Positions 48,815 to 60,883 of a DNA stretch of 64,000 nt are shown here, piece after piece. The stretch covers positions 18,183,043 to 18,247,042 of the forward strand of contig CM077822.1 of assembly GCA_039720395.1 (NCBI GenBank), given 5' to 3'. The translations under genes were made by a program, and so were the position numbers. This stretch comes from Liquidambar formosana (Eukaryota > Streptophyta > Magnoliopsida > Saxifragales > Altingiaceae). The notes beneath the pieces were generated by a model. That model made no database searches. It saw only the letters and a list, made by a program, of their open reading frames with translations, and was not told where the DNA came from. Position 1 is the first letter of the stretch; each line of letters begins with the position of its first letter.

Positions 48815-48975
48815 TCTTTGTGACAGCGATATAATCATATGATATAACGAGTAAATGGAAATAGAGTAAAATGGAAATATGGTATCAAAAAGTAACATGA
48901 CATTTCCACTTTACTCTATTTCTATTGACTCGTGATACCACTACAACGTATCATGATTGCATATAAGTTTTTCCC
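48815..48975. mobile_element. Small hairpin MITE
   Basis: Arms such as GAGTAAATGGAAATAGAGTAAA and TTTACTCTATTTCTATTGACTC pair around a short loop. A related hairpin lies at 60729-60883. Confidence 0.6.
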
Positions 48976-49268
48976 CAATCCATCAACATTTCTAAGTTGA
49001 TTTAAACTTATGCTATCCTCCATAGTGTCCACCACATCACTTGCTCAATAAGATGATATAAATTTTCTCATTGCTTTCCTTGAAGGACCATACAAACTTT
49101 TGTAAGACCCACCTTTTTGTCGTATTGTCCTTTCTGGTAAGTGGTCCTCAAAAGAATTGTAAAATATAAAAATCCCATAGATTATAGTGGTGATTTGATA
49201 TTATTATTGGGCTACTATTATCTGAAAGTTTTAGTCTCATTAATGTAATTGATAAAATCCTTTGAGTG

Positions 49269-49380
49269 AAGCCATTGTGGTTAACCTAATGGTGAGGATG
49301 GGTGGGACAAAGGGTCGAGGTAGGATAGGTTAGGCGTTCGAACTCCTCCCATTATACCCAAAAAAAATAAATAAATAAAT
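49269..49380 (+). mobile_element. Short tRNA-derived SINE (112 bp)
   Basis: Flanked by AAATCCTTTGAGTG (49255-49268) and AAATCCTTTTGAGTG (49381-49395). Contains an A-box-like GTGGTTAACCTAATGGTGAG, a B-box-like GGCGTTCGAACTCC (about 49333-49346) and an (AAAT)n tail. Confidence 0.85.
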
Positions 49381-49989
49381 AAATCCTTTTGAGTGGTATT
49401 ACAACCTATTCTATTTACTCCCAAATTAACAAAAAACAAAAAATTAGAAAAATGCTACGCGCACCAACTACCCCATCTCTTGATTAGTCGAATGATATGA
49501 ACCCTTGAGTAGAACTCACTCTTAAAAACCAATTTGCAAGGGGAGGGTGTCCAAAAGTTAATATGCACATGGTCAAATTCATACTTAACCAATGTGGGAT
49601 ATTAGGATCATAACATAAATATCCATCAAGCCATTAATTCTTGGCGGCACATTTATTTTTTCTACGCACACCAACTCTCTCAAGCACCAACTACCCTATC
49701 TCTTAATTAGTCATGACTTAAGCCATCGGACGATTAATTCTCAGAGGTCACATTTATTGTGTAAACAAGTCTATAGCCATCATTGTAAACTTAAGCAAGC
49801 TAGCCAGATTATATAGGACAAATATGTTAATATCCATCATGATCCACACAATAAACACGATCTCATAGTTACAAAACTGTAACTAGCTAACTAGGGTTGT
49901 GGGTTGTACAAATTGAGAGGTTAACCTAAGGTTAACTAGAGAGGTAAAACTATTTGCTAATAATCAAATCCAACGGAATAGACACTGTA

Positions 49990-50180
49990 AATGACCTAAA
50001 ATTCTATGTAAACAATAAATTTTATAAAATCATTCTAATAAAAAATTATTCAAAATGATGTTATTTAATGAATAACGCAATCAGTTTTTATAAAAATATT
50101 TTTTTTTTAAAAAAAAATCTTTAAAAATTTTAAAATAATTAGAAATGCAAAGAAAATTAAGAAGTCACAATAATAACCCT
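49990..50180. mobile_element. Truncated Mutator-type MITE copy
   Basis: TTCAAAATGATGTTATTTAATGAATAACGCAATCAGTTTTTAT matches the right arm of the 63225 element. Left arm mostly lost. Confidence 0.55.
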
Positions 50181-50477
50181 TTACTAATGATTTGAGACAG
50201 ATATGGAGTCAGCCATATATATGCAAACTTTATATATAACATGTATTTTTTTTTTTTTTTTCAGCCTTTAATATGTACAGAATTGGCTATACAATGCATT
50301 CATGTATATCCAACGTCCAGCATACAGTCGGTGCTTCCCATTAAAATTTCCTTTTGTCCTCTCGTTGAAGAGGAAATATCTCCTTCACTAAAGGACGAAA
50401 GAAAAATTCCCCCTTGAAGCAGCACAAAAGACTTTATAGAAATGACACCGCTGCCACCTAACAAACCGACAGCTCTA

Positions 50478-52298
50478 TCAAAATGCCTGTCCATTCAAAT
50501 CATCGCTACTAACAAATGTGCCATGAAAACCGTAGGGTACTCTGGCGGGCAATCTAACTGAAGCTACTTGCCCCATGTCCCAAGCATTCACCACCACCAA
50601 TTCGGATCTTTCTTCCTTCTCGTCTCTTACAAAGCTCACAATATACCCATCTCCGTCTTCGTCTCTTCCTTCTATACAGCTTTTCTTCCCCGGCACGAAG
50701 CACGGCTCGCCGCCGTACCGCCCATCACCGTATAAAAGCTTCACCATTTTGCCTGTGTCCAAATCAACCTTGGCCAACCCGGAACACTTGGGCCAAGGCT
50801 CCGCTATTGCCATGTATGCGTACCGGGTCTTCCGCCCGAGAATCCGCTTGTTCACCTGACCCGCTTCCAGATTCACACCCGCAACAATTACCCGTCGGGT
50901 CGATACGCATGTACTCAAGTTCAACCGGATTTCTGATAATTCGCTGCGAAGTGGGTCGTCGTGTTCCGTAAAAATGGAGTCCGCCGGAGTCATGCATGAC
51001 CCGATAACAACAACAACATTCTCGCCGTCGCTGGTATATTCTTCCCATGCATTCCATAGGTGGAAGCAAAAGCAGTTGGGTACATCGATCCAACGGATAC
51101 CCGACCCTTTTTCATCTTTTTGTGGCAAAATTCCAAACCGGGACGTCTTGTTGCGGTCGTACATTACCGGAGACCCGCCCCGGATCATTTCGGATAGCTT
51201 GAATACAACCTGGTGGTCCGGGATAACGACGTGGTTTTGTGTGATGGCAAAGTCGTGGATCATGGTGGGTTGCTGGAGGGGAATGTCGACGTCACGTGAC
51301 TTTCTCCCGCACGTGTCGAACTTGAAGTACTTGAGATAGGGCTTTTTTAGTATGTTGTAGCTCAGAGCGTGCAGCTCACCGGTCGTGGGGTCCACCTTGG
51401 GATGCGCGATCATCGGACAGTCAAGCTGCCCAGAAAAATCGAACCGTCCGATCGTTTCGAGATCTCCATCAACGGTGATTTTAACGTGATACGGAAGATC
51501 GTCCTCTGACATGGCCAGTAATCGACCGTTGAAGTATATCAGACCCGCATTGGCCACGCCTGTGCCTCGGGATCCGTCCACCAAGCCGACCAAGCCTCGA
51601 GCGTAAAACAGAGCGAGCCTAGCGATTCCCAAATGGCCATGCAGCTCGCCGATCGGCTTGGGGAATACCGGCCTTCCCAACGCGGCTTCTTGTACTAGCC
51701 GGCTAGTGCGGGTGAACCGGCAGCTGTAGCTGGCTTTGTCGCCGGAACCCAACTTGACAGCATGTATCATGCCATCGCCGTCGAACAAGTGGTGACCGCC
51801 GGCCGGCGAGAACATGGGGTTAGCTCCGTTACGTAAGTAGACCCCACGGAGACCCGCCGGAATCTGACCCACTACTTCTAGACCGTGCTGAACTGGACAC
51901 TCCCAAACCGGGGCGAAGTTGCCAGATATTTGAACTGCCGGGTCGACCGGTTTGGGCAACTTATGCTTCTTTTCTAGTTCTACTATGAATGATCTCTCCA
52001 CCATGTCTAGAGCTGAAGCTGCAAGTTTTTGAAGTGGGTTTAGATTTGGAGGAAAATTTTGGTCCGGTGGGGTAAGAATGGGCTGAGGTTTGAGCAATGG
52101 CTCGAGGCCCGGCGGTGGTGGAGGTGGAGGTGTCAGTTTCCGGGGAAGCAGTGTTTTATTTGGAGGGTTGATGAGAATCTTGCATGTTAGTGGTGGTGGG
52201 TTTGGTTGAAATTGAATTGTGGGTGTTTGAATGCTGGTGGGTGTTTTTGGTTTAAAGGTGAGTGGAGTGGTGGAGAAGTGGTGGTGGGAGGTTTGCAT
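50478..52298 (-). CDS. CCD4: Carotenoid cleavage dioxygenase 4 (plastid)
   Basis: An intact, intronless 606-residue protein of the RPE65/CCD family. Residues 1 to about 60 are rich in Ser, Thr and Pro with almost no acidic residues, as in a plastid transit peptide; a Pro run follows. The seven-bladed propeller core begins near [12 protein letters not shown] (residue 122). The four iron-binding His are visible at H299 (AHPKVDP), H348 (MIHDF), H413 ([10 protein letters not shown]) and H592 (GFHG), and the family motif [10 protein letters not shown] lies at about 152-161. Length and lack of introns fit CCD4, which cleaves carotenoids such as beta-carotene (9,10 position) in plastoglobules and controls petal, fruit or leaf colour and volatile apocarotenoids. 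The start is the first Met of the open frame. All catalytic residues are present, so it should be active. CCD1 and NCED were considered: CCD1 lacks a transit peptide, and NCED differs in its N-terminal amphipathic region; the sequence fits CCD4 better. Confidence 0.95.
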   Translation of the reverse strand: MQTSHHHFSTTPLTFKPKTPTSIQTPTIQFQPNPPPLTCKILINPPNKTLLPRKLTPPPPPPPGLEPLLKPQPILTPPDQNFPPNLNPLQKLAASALDMVERSFIVELEKKHKLPKPVDPAVQISGNFAPVWECPVQHGLEVVGQIPAGLRGVYLRNGANPMFSPAGGHHLFDGDGMIHAVKLGSGDKASYSCRFTRTSRLVQEAALGRPVFPKPIGELHGHLGIARLALFYARGLVGLVDGSRGTGVANAGLIYFNGRLLAMSEDDLPYHVKITVDGDLETIGRFDFSGQLDCPMIAHPKVDPTTGELHALSYNILKKPYLKYFKFDTCGRKSRDVDIPLQQPTMIHDFAITQNHVVIPDHQVVFKLSEMIRGGSPVMYDRNKTSRFGILPQKDEKGSGIRWIDVPNCFCFHLWNAWEEYTSDGENVVVVIGSCMTPADSIFTEHDDPLRSELSEIRLNLSTCVSTRRVIVAGVNLEAGQVNKRILGRKTRYAYMAIAEPWPKCSGLAKVDLDTGKMVKLLYGDGRYGGEPCFVPGKKSCIEGRDEDGDGYIVSFVRDEKEERSELVVVNAWDMGQVASVRLPARVPYGFHGTFVSSDDLNGQAF

Positions 52299-52370
52299 GG
52301 TTGTGAGAGAGTCAGAGGTTATGAGAGAGGGGGTGGGAAGGGTGTGGAAAGGTTGATGGGTTCAGTGACG

Positions 52371-52379
52371 ATTTTATAA
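52371..52379 (-). promoter_or_regulatory. TATA box of CCD4
   Basis: The minus strand reads ATTATAAAAT here, about 75 bp upstream of the start codon, followed by a CT-rich leader. Position and context fit a core promoter. Confidence 0.65.
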
Positions 52380-52479
52380 TGTGGAAAAAGTGCAAGTGGG
52401 GCAATACAGTGGTTCCAGCTAGCAAGAGGAGGAGTGGACACGTATGACATGAGTTTGACGGCAAGGACTGGCTAAACAT

Positions 52480-53890
52480 AGAATCCAATACACCGTGCGA
52501 CGCACAGATTTACTTATAAAAAATAACATTATTAATAAATTATAATTTTAACAGAATACTTATTTTTTTAATATAATATGTTAATTAAATTTTAAAAATA
52601 TGGACCAAAATAAATTAAATAATTCAATCAAAATAATTTTTGGTATGATGTTAGAATAATGTATCACACACAATTTAATTATATTCCCAAAAAAGACAAA
52701 TTATTTTGAAAACAATAAAATTTAATTGTAGAAACTTATAAGAAATGAAAGAACTGACATGTTGTGATATTTGATGGAAAAAGATTTAGACTTTCTAAAG
52801 CCTAGTGAATTCCATGATCATGATTTTAACATGTTGGTATATACCAAAGCAAATATAGCCATTGAAAGTATCTTGAAATATGACAGTGCAAATTGTAGAA
52901 TGCATGACAACGATGAATCTTGGCATTTCATAAGGGTTTCGAGTGGGTTTTACATATAGAGAAAAACCAAGGGAAAAATATTAAAAAATTGTTTGAGATT
53001 ATAATATAAAAAGATGAGAGAAGAGTCTAGATTAAGAAAAAGAATATGAGAAAAAGGCAAAAGGAGAAGAAAATAAGAGAAAACATAAATGTTTTTAACT
53101 TTATATAATTAACCACATAGAAGAATTTTGATTACAATAGGTTTTTTTTTTTTTGTTTTTTTTTGCATGTTGAAGGCAAATCGGGAGAATTTAAAAATTT
53201 CGGTGTATCGTGTATTCTTTTTTAATCATTTTTTCCTCTATTTATCTCTTTTTTTTAATTGTAACTATTTATAGTTTTATACATTCAATTTTATGAGGGG
53301 AAATGAATAGATAAAAAAAAAAAAAAAAAGGAAAAATATAGTACAGTTTACCAAGTTTGGATTAAACATTGTACAATATGGATTTTCTAATTCTCCCATG
53401 TAAAAACATAGATATATGCAGTGAACACCAAGCGTCAACTTACCTCCACCGTGTGAAAAAGAGCAGTGAATACTGAAACTGAAAAAAAATAAAAATAAAA
53501 ATAATAGGGAATTTACCTTTTGGTGATCACTTCTCAGATTAATACCAAACAAATAATGTTAGTAGTCTTTTTGAAGTAACTCTGTAGTCAATTTATTGCA
53601 AGGTGATAGACAATATTCTTTGCTTGGTATTAAGTTAGAAAGTGATCACTAAAACATAGTTTTCCCAGAAGTCATTAAAAGGAACTTTTTGGAAAAATTA
53701 CGTTTTAGTGACTACTTCCCAACTTAATGTGAAACAATGGAAATTAGTTGTCATTTTAACGGGCATTTATAGTCAATTTGTAGCAAGTTGATATATTAAT
53801 GTTCTTTTTTGTTATTAGGTTGGAAAACTGCTACTAAACAGTCATTTTTCCAAAAAATTTGTCTATTGTATTTCACTGTTTCAGCACATG

Positions 53891-53936
<46 letters not shown>

Positions 53937-54040
53937 AGAAGAAGAAGAAGAAGAAGAAGAAGGAAAGAAGGAAAAACTTTTATGTTGATACTGGCTTTTA
54001 ACAGTGTAACCATTCCTCCATTTTAGATATATACTAGTTT
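52480..54040. repeat. 1.55-kb tandem duplication, copy 1 (upstream of CCD4)
   Basis: Starts at CCGTGCGACGCACAGATT and matches copy 2 (54040-55560) along its length at an offset of about 1.57 kb; for example AACATGTTGGTATATACCAA at 52828 and 54403, and GAATGCATGACAACGA at 52899 and 54475. Ends in a T/A-rich tract with A44. The short frames in both copies are too diverged to support a gene. Confidence 0.85.
53889..53932 (+). repeat. A44 homopolymer followed by (GAA)n
   Basis: Uninterrupted A run, then AAGAAGAAG. Length is likely uncertain in the assembly. Confidence 0.85.
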
Positions 54041-55560
54041 CGAATCCCGTACGATGCACAGATTAATTTATAAAAAAATAATATTATTAGCAAATTAGAA
54101 TTTTAACAGAATACTTGTTTTCTAAAATAGTAAAATGTATTTGTTAATATAATATGTTAATTAAATTTAAAAGATATAGACAAAAATAATCTTTGATGTT
54201 CAATCAAAATTATTTTTGGTGTGATGTTAGCATAATGTATCACACAAAATTTAATTATACTCTCGAAAAAGATAAATTATTTTGAAAAACAATTAATTTA
54301 ATAGTAGAAACTTGTAAAAACTGAAGAAACTGACACATTATGATATTTGGTGGAAAAATATTAAAATTCTCTAGAGTTTAACCTATCCCACAATCATGGT
54401 TTTAACATGTTGGTATATACCAAAGCAAGTATAGTCGTTAAAAGTGTCTCGAAATCCGACAGTGCAGATTTTAGAATGCATGACAACGAAGAATCTTACC
54501 ATTCCATGAGGTTTCGAGCGGGTTTCACAAAAAGTGAAAAACCATGGGAAAAAATATTAAAAATTTGTTTGAGATTAGAGTATAAAAAGATGAGAGAAAA
54601 ATCTAAACTGAGAAAAAGAACGGGAGAAAAAGTCAGAGGAAGAAGAAAATAAGAGAAAGTATAAATCTTTTCAACTTTATGTAATTAACCATATGAAAGA
54701 ATTTTAATTAAAATATATTTTTTCTTACCTTTTTTTTTTTTTGGGTGTCAGAAGCAAATCGAGAGAATTTGAAGATTTCGGCAGATTGCGTTTTCTTTTT
54801 TAATCCTCCTTTCCTTTATTTGTCTCTCTTTTTAATTATAACTATTTATGATTTTATATGTTCAATTTTTAGAAGGGGAAATGAATAGGCATAAAGAAAA
54901 CAGAAAAATATAGTACAGTCTATTAAGTTTGGGTTGAATATTGTATAATATGGGTTTTTTAATCCTCACACATAAAAACAAAGAGATATGTAATGAATAC
55001 CAAGCGTCGACTTACCTCTGACCGCATGAAAAAGAGCAAGTAATACCAACCAAAATAAAAAAGGAAAAAAAAAAGGTGAGAAATTTATCTTTTGGGGAAT
55101 TTATCTTTTGGTGACCATTTCCCTGCTTGATACCAAACAAAGAAAGTTAATAATCCTTTTGAAGCACCTATCAAGTCAATTTGTGGTAAGTTGACAAACA
55201 ATATACTTTGTTTGATATTAAGTTGGAAAGTGATCGCTAAAAATAGTTTTTCCAAAAAGTCACTAAAAGTAACTTTTAGGCAAAATTACATTTTAGTGAC
55301 TACTTCCCAAATTGATATGAAACAATGGAAATTAGTTGTCATTTTAGTACACATTTGTAGTCAATTTGCAGCAAGTTGATAAAAAATATCCTTTTTTGGT
55401 ATTAGATTAGAAAACAGTTACTAAAAAGTAATTTTACCAAAAAGGCAATTGTGTCCCGTTTCAACATGTGTAAGGAAAAAAAAAAAAGAAAAAAAAAATC
55501 TCATTTTGGCACTTGGCATACAAAGAGGTGCCAATCCTCCGTTTTAGATATATATAATAG
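54040..55560. repeat. 1.55-kb tandem duplication, copy 2
   Basis: Second unit, beginning CCCGTACGATGCACAGATT and ending CCGTTTTAGATATATATA, which parallels the end of copy 1 (CCATTTTAGATATATACTAG). The unit probably derives from a transposon; sub-segments with TTTTGGTGA.CA..TTCC also occur at 59500-59660. Confidence 0.8.
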
Positions 55561-57240
55561 ATAATAGATGACATTAAATGCATGTAGACCATTACCCTTT
55601 TGGACTACTTTACGTGGACTGCCTCGTTTATTTATGTGTATGTGTGTCTTTCCCATGAGCGTTTACCAAAAATAAAAAATAAATTACTCCGCTGATAATA
55701 GTTAATAGAGCCCACCAAACTAAATAGATCAATCAAATATTACAAAATAAATTTATTTTAGCTTTAGGGTTTTGCCTGGTTTTTTGTGGTTACTCCAATG
55801 ATTTAACACGTGGTGGTACCTAAGTGGGTTGTGCACTTGCTTTGGATATTCCTCGGTATAGGCCATAGGGGTTAGAGGTTTTGTTATTTTGACTACTAAG
55901 CAATCTGTGAGAGAAATGGTATTTTAATAAAGACTATTTTCTTTAATTTTAATTGTCTTTTTTTCCTTCTAAGAGCATCTTCAATAGTGAGCTATAACCT
56001 GTACTATTTTTATATTATAGTATTTAGCACAAGTTCGGCTGCTCCAATGGTGTGCTAAAAATAGCAATATCTCACCCTTATGCCAAATATAGCACAAGGG
56101 TGAGCTATTGTTATATTTGTTATGTCAGATCTCCTCTTATTTCTCAACAATCAAAAACACCAGCAATTATGAAAAATACAATATTCCTCTTCTAAAATTT
56201 TCTCAGTAACCAAATAACCCGTAAATAAATACAATATTTTCAAAAATAATATTGAAATCTTATATTAAAAATAAATAATAAAAAATCGCACACGAGCAAA
56301 TCTAGTTAGCATCATAATTTTGTAGCTGAAACAATGAAAGTTAGAAGATGGTAGTTGGAGGGAATGGATATTGTGGCAAAAAAGAGCACACTGTATCATT
56401 TGCATCATTGGAGCACATTGTGTTAAGTTATAGCATTTCGCACTGCAACATATGCTAAAATAAAAATAACACAGATAATTTAACTCACATCACTGGAAAT
56501 GCTATAAGAGCTTGCGAGTATTAAGGTTTTGACTGTCTTAATTAATTACTTCTCAAAGTAAATAAAAAAACCACCTTAATTGGTTCAAAATTCTCTTCCA
56601 TAATATTTTTGTTGGTGAAGCGTCGCAAAGGCATCTCTGTATGCATATTTTGTGAGTTCGAGAATGTCAAGGTGCAACATTTGTTTCAACTCTCCCCAGT
56701 TTATCTATAGGTTATTGAAGAATATATATGTTTCCAATACAGAGCATAGCATGAAATTATAAGTAATTTTACCGTAATAGTTGATGACACAACATCACCA
56801 TATCAACATGTCATTTGATATTACGGACACGACATCTCCATAGCAATGGGCATAAACTACTTATATTAGAATTCCCGTCATTGAAACCTACTTTTTTGAG
56901 ATGGTGTACTAATATGATATAGACATGTCAATTAGAAAAATAGTTCATCTGTTCTTAAATTATTAGTTTCCTTTCTCTTTTGGGATGTTTTAAAATTATT
57001 GTCACATTTTAAAAGTCAATAATTCTTTTTATTTTATTTCTTAAAATACCCTCAAAAAAGTATTATAGGAATATTTTTTTCAATATTTCGCACACTTAAG
57101 GGAAAAATTAGAATGTCAAAACATATATGTAAATGTGAAAACATTTAATAGGGTTTCCTAAAAAAACATGTTTTTTTTTTTTTAAGGGAACAATCAATTA
57201 GAAATGGAGGAAATATAGATAAGAAAATTCATATATGGGA
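55561..57240. other. AT-rich intergenic stretch, decayed MITEs
   Basis: 56000-56510 has weak inverted repeats (TTTAGCACAAG.., ..CTATAAGAGCTTG), and 56930-57230 resembles a decayed Stowaway-like element (ends like GTTCTTAAATTATTAG and AAATGGAGGAAATATA). No gene. Confidence 0.45.
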
Positions 57241-57299
57241 TGAGTAACATTTTTTTAATACTACTGGTTTTTTTTTTTTTTTTTTTTTTTTTTTCAAAT

Positions 57300-57695
57300 G
57301 ATAAAAGTAAACATATAAAAGGTTTTATTCCGCCTTATTTTTATCAAACTCTTCCTTTAGTTTAGGTTTTTAAGATTTTATGCAAAATATAAAAAGTTTT
57401 TGTGAAAATTAAATGCTTTGTCCACTAGAAAACATCATTTTGAACAGCTTTGCAAGAAAAAGTTTTTCTAAAATCTATTGTTTATGTAGGATTTTTGGCA
57501 AAAAAAAAAAAAAAAATGAAATAAAGATTATAAATGGTTAAAAAATCTATTTAAATGATAGATTTTGGAAAAACTTTATTCTACAAAATAATTCAAAATG
57601 ATATTTTCTAGTAGACAATGCAACCTTTTATACTTTATATAAAACCTTAAAAACCTAAATATGAGCTAATAAAAATGGGGACAATAGCTGTTCCC
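57300..57695. mobile_element. Degenerate Mutator-type MITE, right end intact
   Basis: Contains GAAAACATCATTTTGAACAG and the inverse TTCAAAATGATATTTTCTAG, and ends ACAATAGCTGTTCCC, as in the 63225 copy. The left terminus is lost in T-rich sequence. Confidence 0.7.
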
Positions 57696-57704
57696 ATCAA
57701 ACAT

Positions 57705-58394
57705 GAACAGCACTTCGCTACTCCACCCATAGGAGCGGCGGCTCCTACTAGGTGACATGGTGTTGGTTTCCTAGTGACATGTGTTTGTGAGTACTGAGCA
57801 TATGCTGCTCACGTGACTTCTATAGAACTTTCTTTTCTTTTTTTTCCTTTCTATTTTAAAGATCCAATAGATGACTGGATCCCTCTCTAACCGATTACCC
57901 ATCCCTCTCTCTTCTCCGACAAAGAATGTCACCAGGGTGCAACACGCCGACAACACCATTTTACGCCACCATGATCCCTTGGACATTCGTTTTTCAAATC
58001 GAAGGAATTGTAAGGCACTGGAGAAGGGCGTTTTGATCTAGTTAATTTAATTTGGTGAAATATTGGGTGATTTGATATGATTTTGGTGAAATAGAGTCAA
58101 TGGCAACAGTGGTTTATCATGGATACTAATGGCATGGGTGATTATTTTAAGAAAATTACCTCTCTCTCTCTCTCTCTATATGCCGAAAGGTGAAACATGA
58201 AATAAAAAATGGACGACACTAAACATCACCGGAAAAGTGAAGTCAGCCTTTGTGCTGGGTCTTTTGATTAAAGAAAACATTTAATAGAAATCACATGAAC
58301 AACATGTACTCGCAGACACTAATCACTAAATGAGCAATTTCACGTCACCTTGAGGAGCCGCACCTCCTACGGGTGGAGTAGTGAAGTACTGTTC
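57705..58394. mobile_element. Non-autonomous Mutator-like element (690 bp)
   Basis: Terminal inverted repeats of about 55 bp begin GAACAGCACTTCGCTACTCC and end (inverse) GTAGTGAAGTACTGTTC. A 9-bp target duplication ATCAAACAT is perfect at 57696-57704 and 58395-58403. The terminal repeats themselves contain a small GC-rich hairpin (GGAGCGGCGGCTCC). The interior has no intact gene. Confidence 0.88.
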
Positions 58395-58719
58395 ATCAAA
58401 CATATCCCGATAATTTGGACGGGCTTGAAGTCAAAGCCCTTGAGAAGCTGAAAAAATGTATAGGCACGTGGGTAAGCGCATGGACCTACATGGGATGGGG
58501 CCTAAGCCATTGGAGGGGACAAAATACTGAAACTGTATGACCACCAGCCTCCCACCCCCATGCACATGAATGCACACCCTCCGACGCATATCAGCCCTTG
58601 TCTCTCCCTTTCTCTCTCTGTCTGCTCTTACTCTTTTTGTTTCAAAGACGGACCCATGCATGAACATTAAAGGTTTTCAAACCTGTTCATGGCCCTTAAT
58701 TTGAGGTGCGCAGGTTTTT

Positions 58720-58729
<10 letters not shown>

Positions 58730-58761
<32 letters not shown>
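58730..58761. repeat. (CA)n(TA)n compound microsatellite
   Basis: CACACACA run followed by TATATATA, total about 40 bp. Confidence 0.85.
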
Positions 58762-58763
<2 letters not shown>

Positions 58764-58809
58764 TATTTTGGATGTGGGTTGTATCCAATTTGTAGCGGTT
58801 ATATACCAT

Positions 58810-58880
58810 GCCAACACGTGCCAAAGAGGACGAACCCTAACCACGTGTCTATTAAGGGCGATTGAAACCCACGTGCTTAA
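58810..58880 (+). promoter_or_regulatory. Cluster of CACGTG-type boxes
   Basis: ACACGTGCC, CCACGTGTC and CCACGTGCT occur within 60 bp, the form of G-box/ABRE elements. No gene start is visible nearby, so function is unknown. Confidence 0.35.
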
Positions 58881-60728
58881 CCATGCATCATGCATAGAAA
58901 CAGCGATGGAATCAGGATTTTGTCTCAGAGGTGGTCAAAATATGAATAATAAAAATTTTATCTTTCAAGTATGAGAATCATACTAAGATTAAAGATTAAA
59001 TATATTAATACATTGAATAGAAGGTAAATGACTCGACCTTACTTATACTTCTTTAAAACCATGACCAAAAAAAAAAAAAAAAAAAAAGGAGAAGAAGAAG
59101 AAGGGTTGATAGCAGCAATAAATTTGAAGAAAATTTAAAAAAATAAATAAATAAAAGATTAAAAAAAAAAAAACCAAAAGAATGTACCTTAATATGTAGA
59201 AATTGAGTAGTAATTTTCTCTAGCAAGATGCTTTACGCCAACTGTTACTTTCTGGTGTGCTCAATGATTTTGTTTGAAGAAATATGGGGTAAATCCAAAG
59301 TCCAAAAAAAAAAAAAGGCTAAAACGATCAATAGAAGAATGTGTTTGTTTTTTGTTAATTATTTTGGATATTTTACCTTCTATATTTATTAATTCTAACT
59401 TTTTATCCCTAGGTATAAGTTTCCCATTTGACTTTTAAGAGATCATGTGAGGAACCATTGTAGTGATTGGGAGGGATCATTGGTCAATTGTGCCTAAAAA
59501 ACTGAAACCAATAAATTACGTTTTGGTAACCATTTAGCAATATAATACCAAAATCAAATCCATTAGTAGTCATTTCATAGTAGATTGATAATCAATTTGT
59601 AATAAGTTAACAGGTAATACCTTGCTTTGGTATTAGATTTGAATCTGGTCACCAAAAATACTTTATCAAGACAATTTTTTGGAAGTGAGGGGGGCCATGG
59701 CCACCCATGCCTAAGTATAGTTCCGTCTCTGCATGGAAACCAAACTGCATTCTCTCGTTTCTTGATGTTATCAGCTGCTTGATTTGTCTTTTTATTGTTT
59801 GCTTTGGCACGTACTGTTCTTGGAGATTCCAAAAGAGAGAATTGAGCACCGTTAGTACGTAGGACAATTCGTTATCACTTTTGGAAAGTGTATGAGAGAC
59901 TATTTATTTAACTATCATCATTGTCAATCACCCTTATGAATTTATATCTTGTAATTACTCGATGCATATAAAATTGAGGGAATATATATGTTTAGGAAAT
60001 TAATTTCATGTATAAACATCTTGAAACCTTCGTAAAGAAAAAAAGAACACATACAAGTATTTAAAAGAATAGAATATATAGAGGATTCAAAGTGATAGTT
60101 AGGTTTTGGATTGAGTAAGATTTTCAACCTAAAAGCTTGAGTCCTAGCTACCATTGTTTTCCATTTAATAATATACATTTCTTTCATTTCATATTGATTG
60201 TCTTTCGTTCTTATTTTGGGCCGTTTCATAATTATTGTCCTAATAAAAAAATCAATAACTTCATTTTAATCAATTTCTCAAAATACCCACATCCATGATA
60301 TTAATTAGGTGACATGGACAAAACAAATTCAAGTAATGATTTGTACTACACTTAAAGGTAAAATTGGAATGAAAGTATAAATGTTGACATGAAAGCGTTT
60401 AAAAAGGGATTTCTGAAAGAAAAAAAATGTGTTTTTTCAAATTATACAATCAATTTGAAACGAATCGAGTATATATAAAATATGATAAAATATCTACGGG
60501 CTTCATTTATGCAAAAATCAAGGGAGTATAATCTAGAAATTTATAAGGAGTAATTCGTCGAAATCAAAGGATTATAATCCAGAACAGATATATCTAGTAG
60601 AAGAGGATTGCTTTTGTGCTTCTCAATATATATTTTGTCCAATACACCCCCGCAAGCAAATAAGTCATTGACAAACCATGAGCTTGTCCTTTTGTTTGCG
60701 AAAGCGAACATCGATCGGAGAAGTGAGT

Positions 60729-60883
60729 CTTCCATGTAACTATGACACAGTTAGGTAGTGTCACAAGCCAATAGAGACAAAGCAAAATGGGATTGTGGAA
60801 CCAAAAAGTACACTAACAATCTCACTTTACTTGGTTCTTATTGATTTGTGACATCACCTCGCTATATCACAGTTACATGGAAG
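60729..60883. mobile_element. Small hairpin MITE (about 155 bp)
   Basis: CTTCCATGTAACTATGA at the left and CACAGTTACATGGAAG at the right are inverted repeats; pairing continues inward (TAGTGTCACAA / TTGTGACATCA). Related to 48815-48975. Confidence 0.7.

Noticed and set aside
50575..51339. Plus-strand and alternate minus-strand frames of 94-121 codons
   Set aside because: They lie inside the CCD4 coding sequence in other frames and have no independent support.
52771..52959. 62-codon frame conserved in the duplicated copy at 54407
   Set aside because: The two copies differ by substitutions that change charge and length without preserving a protein, so similarity reflects the DNA duplication.
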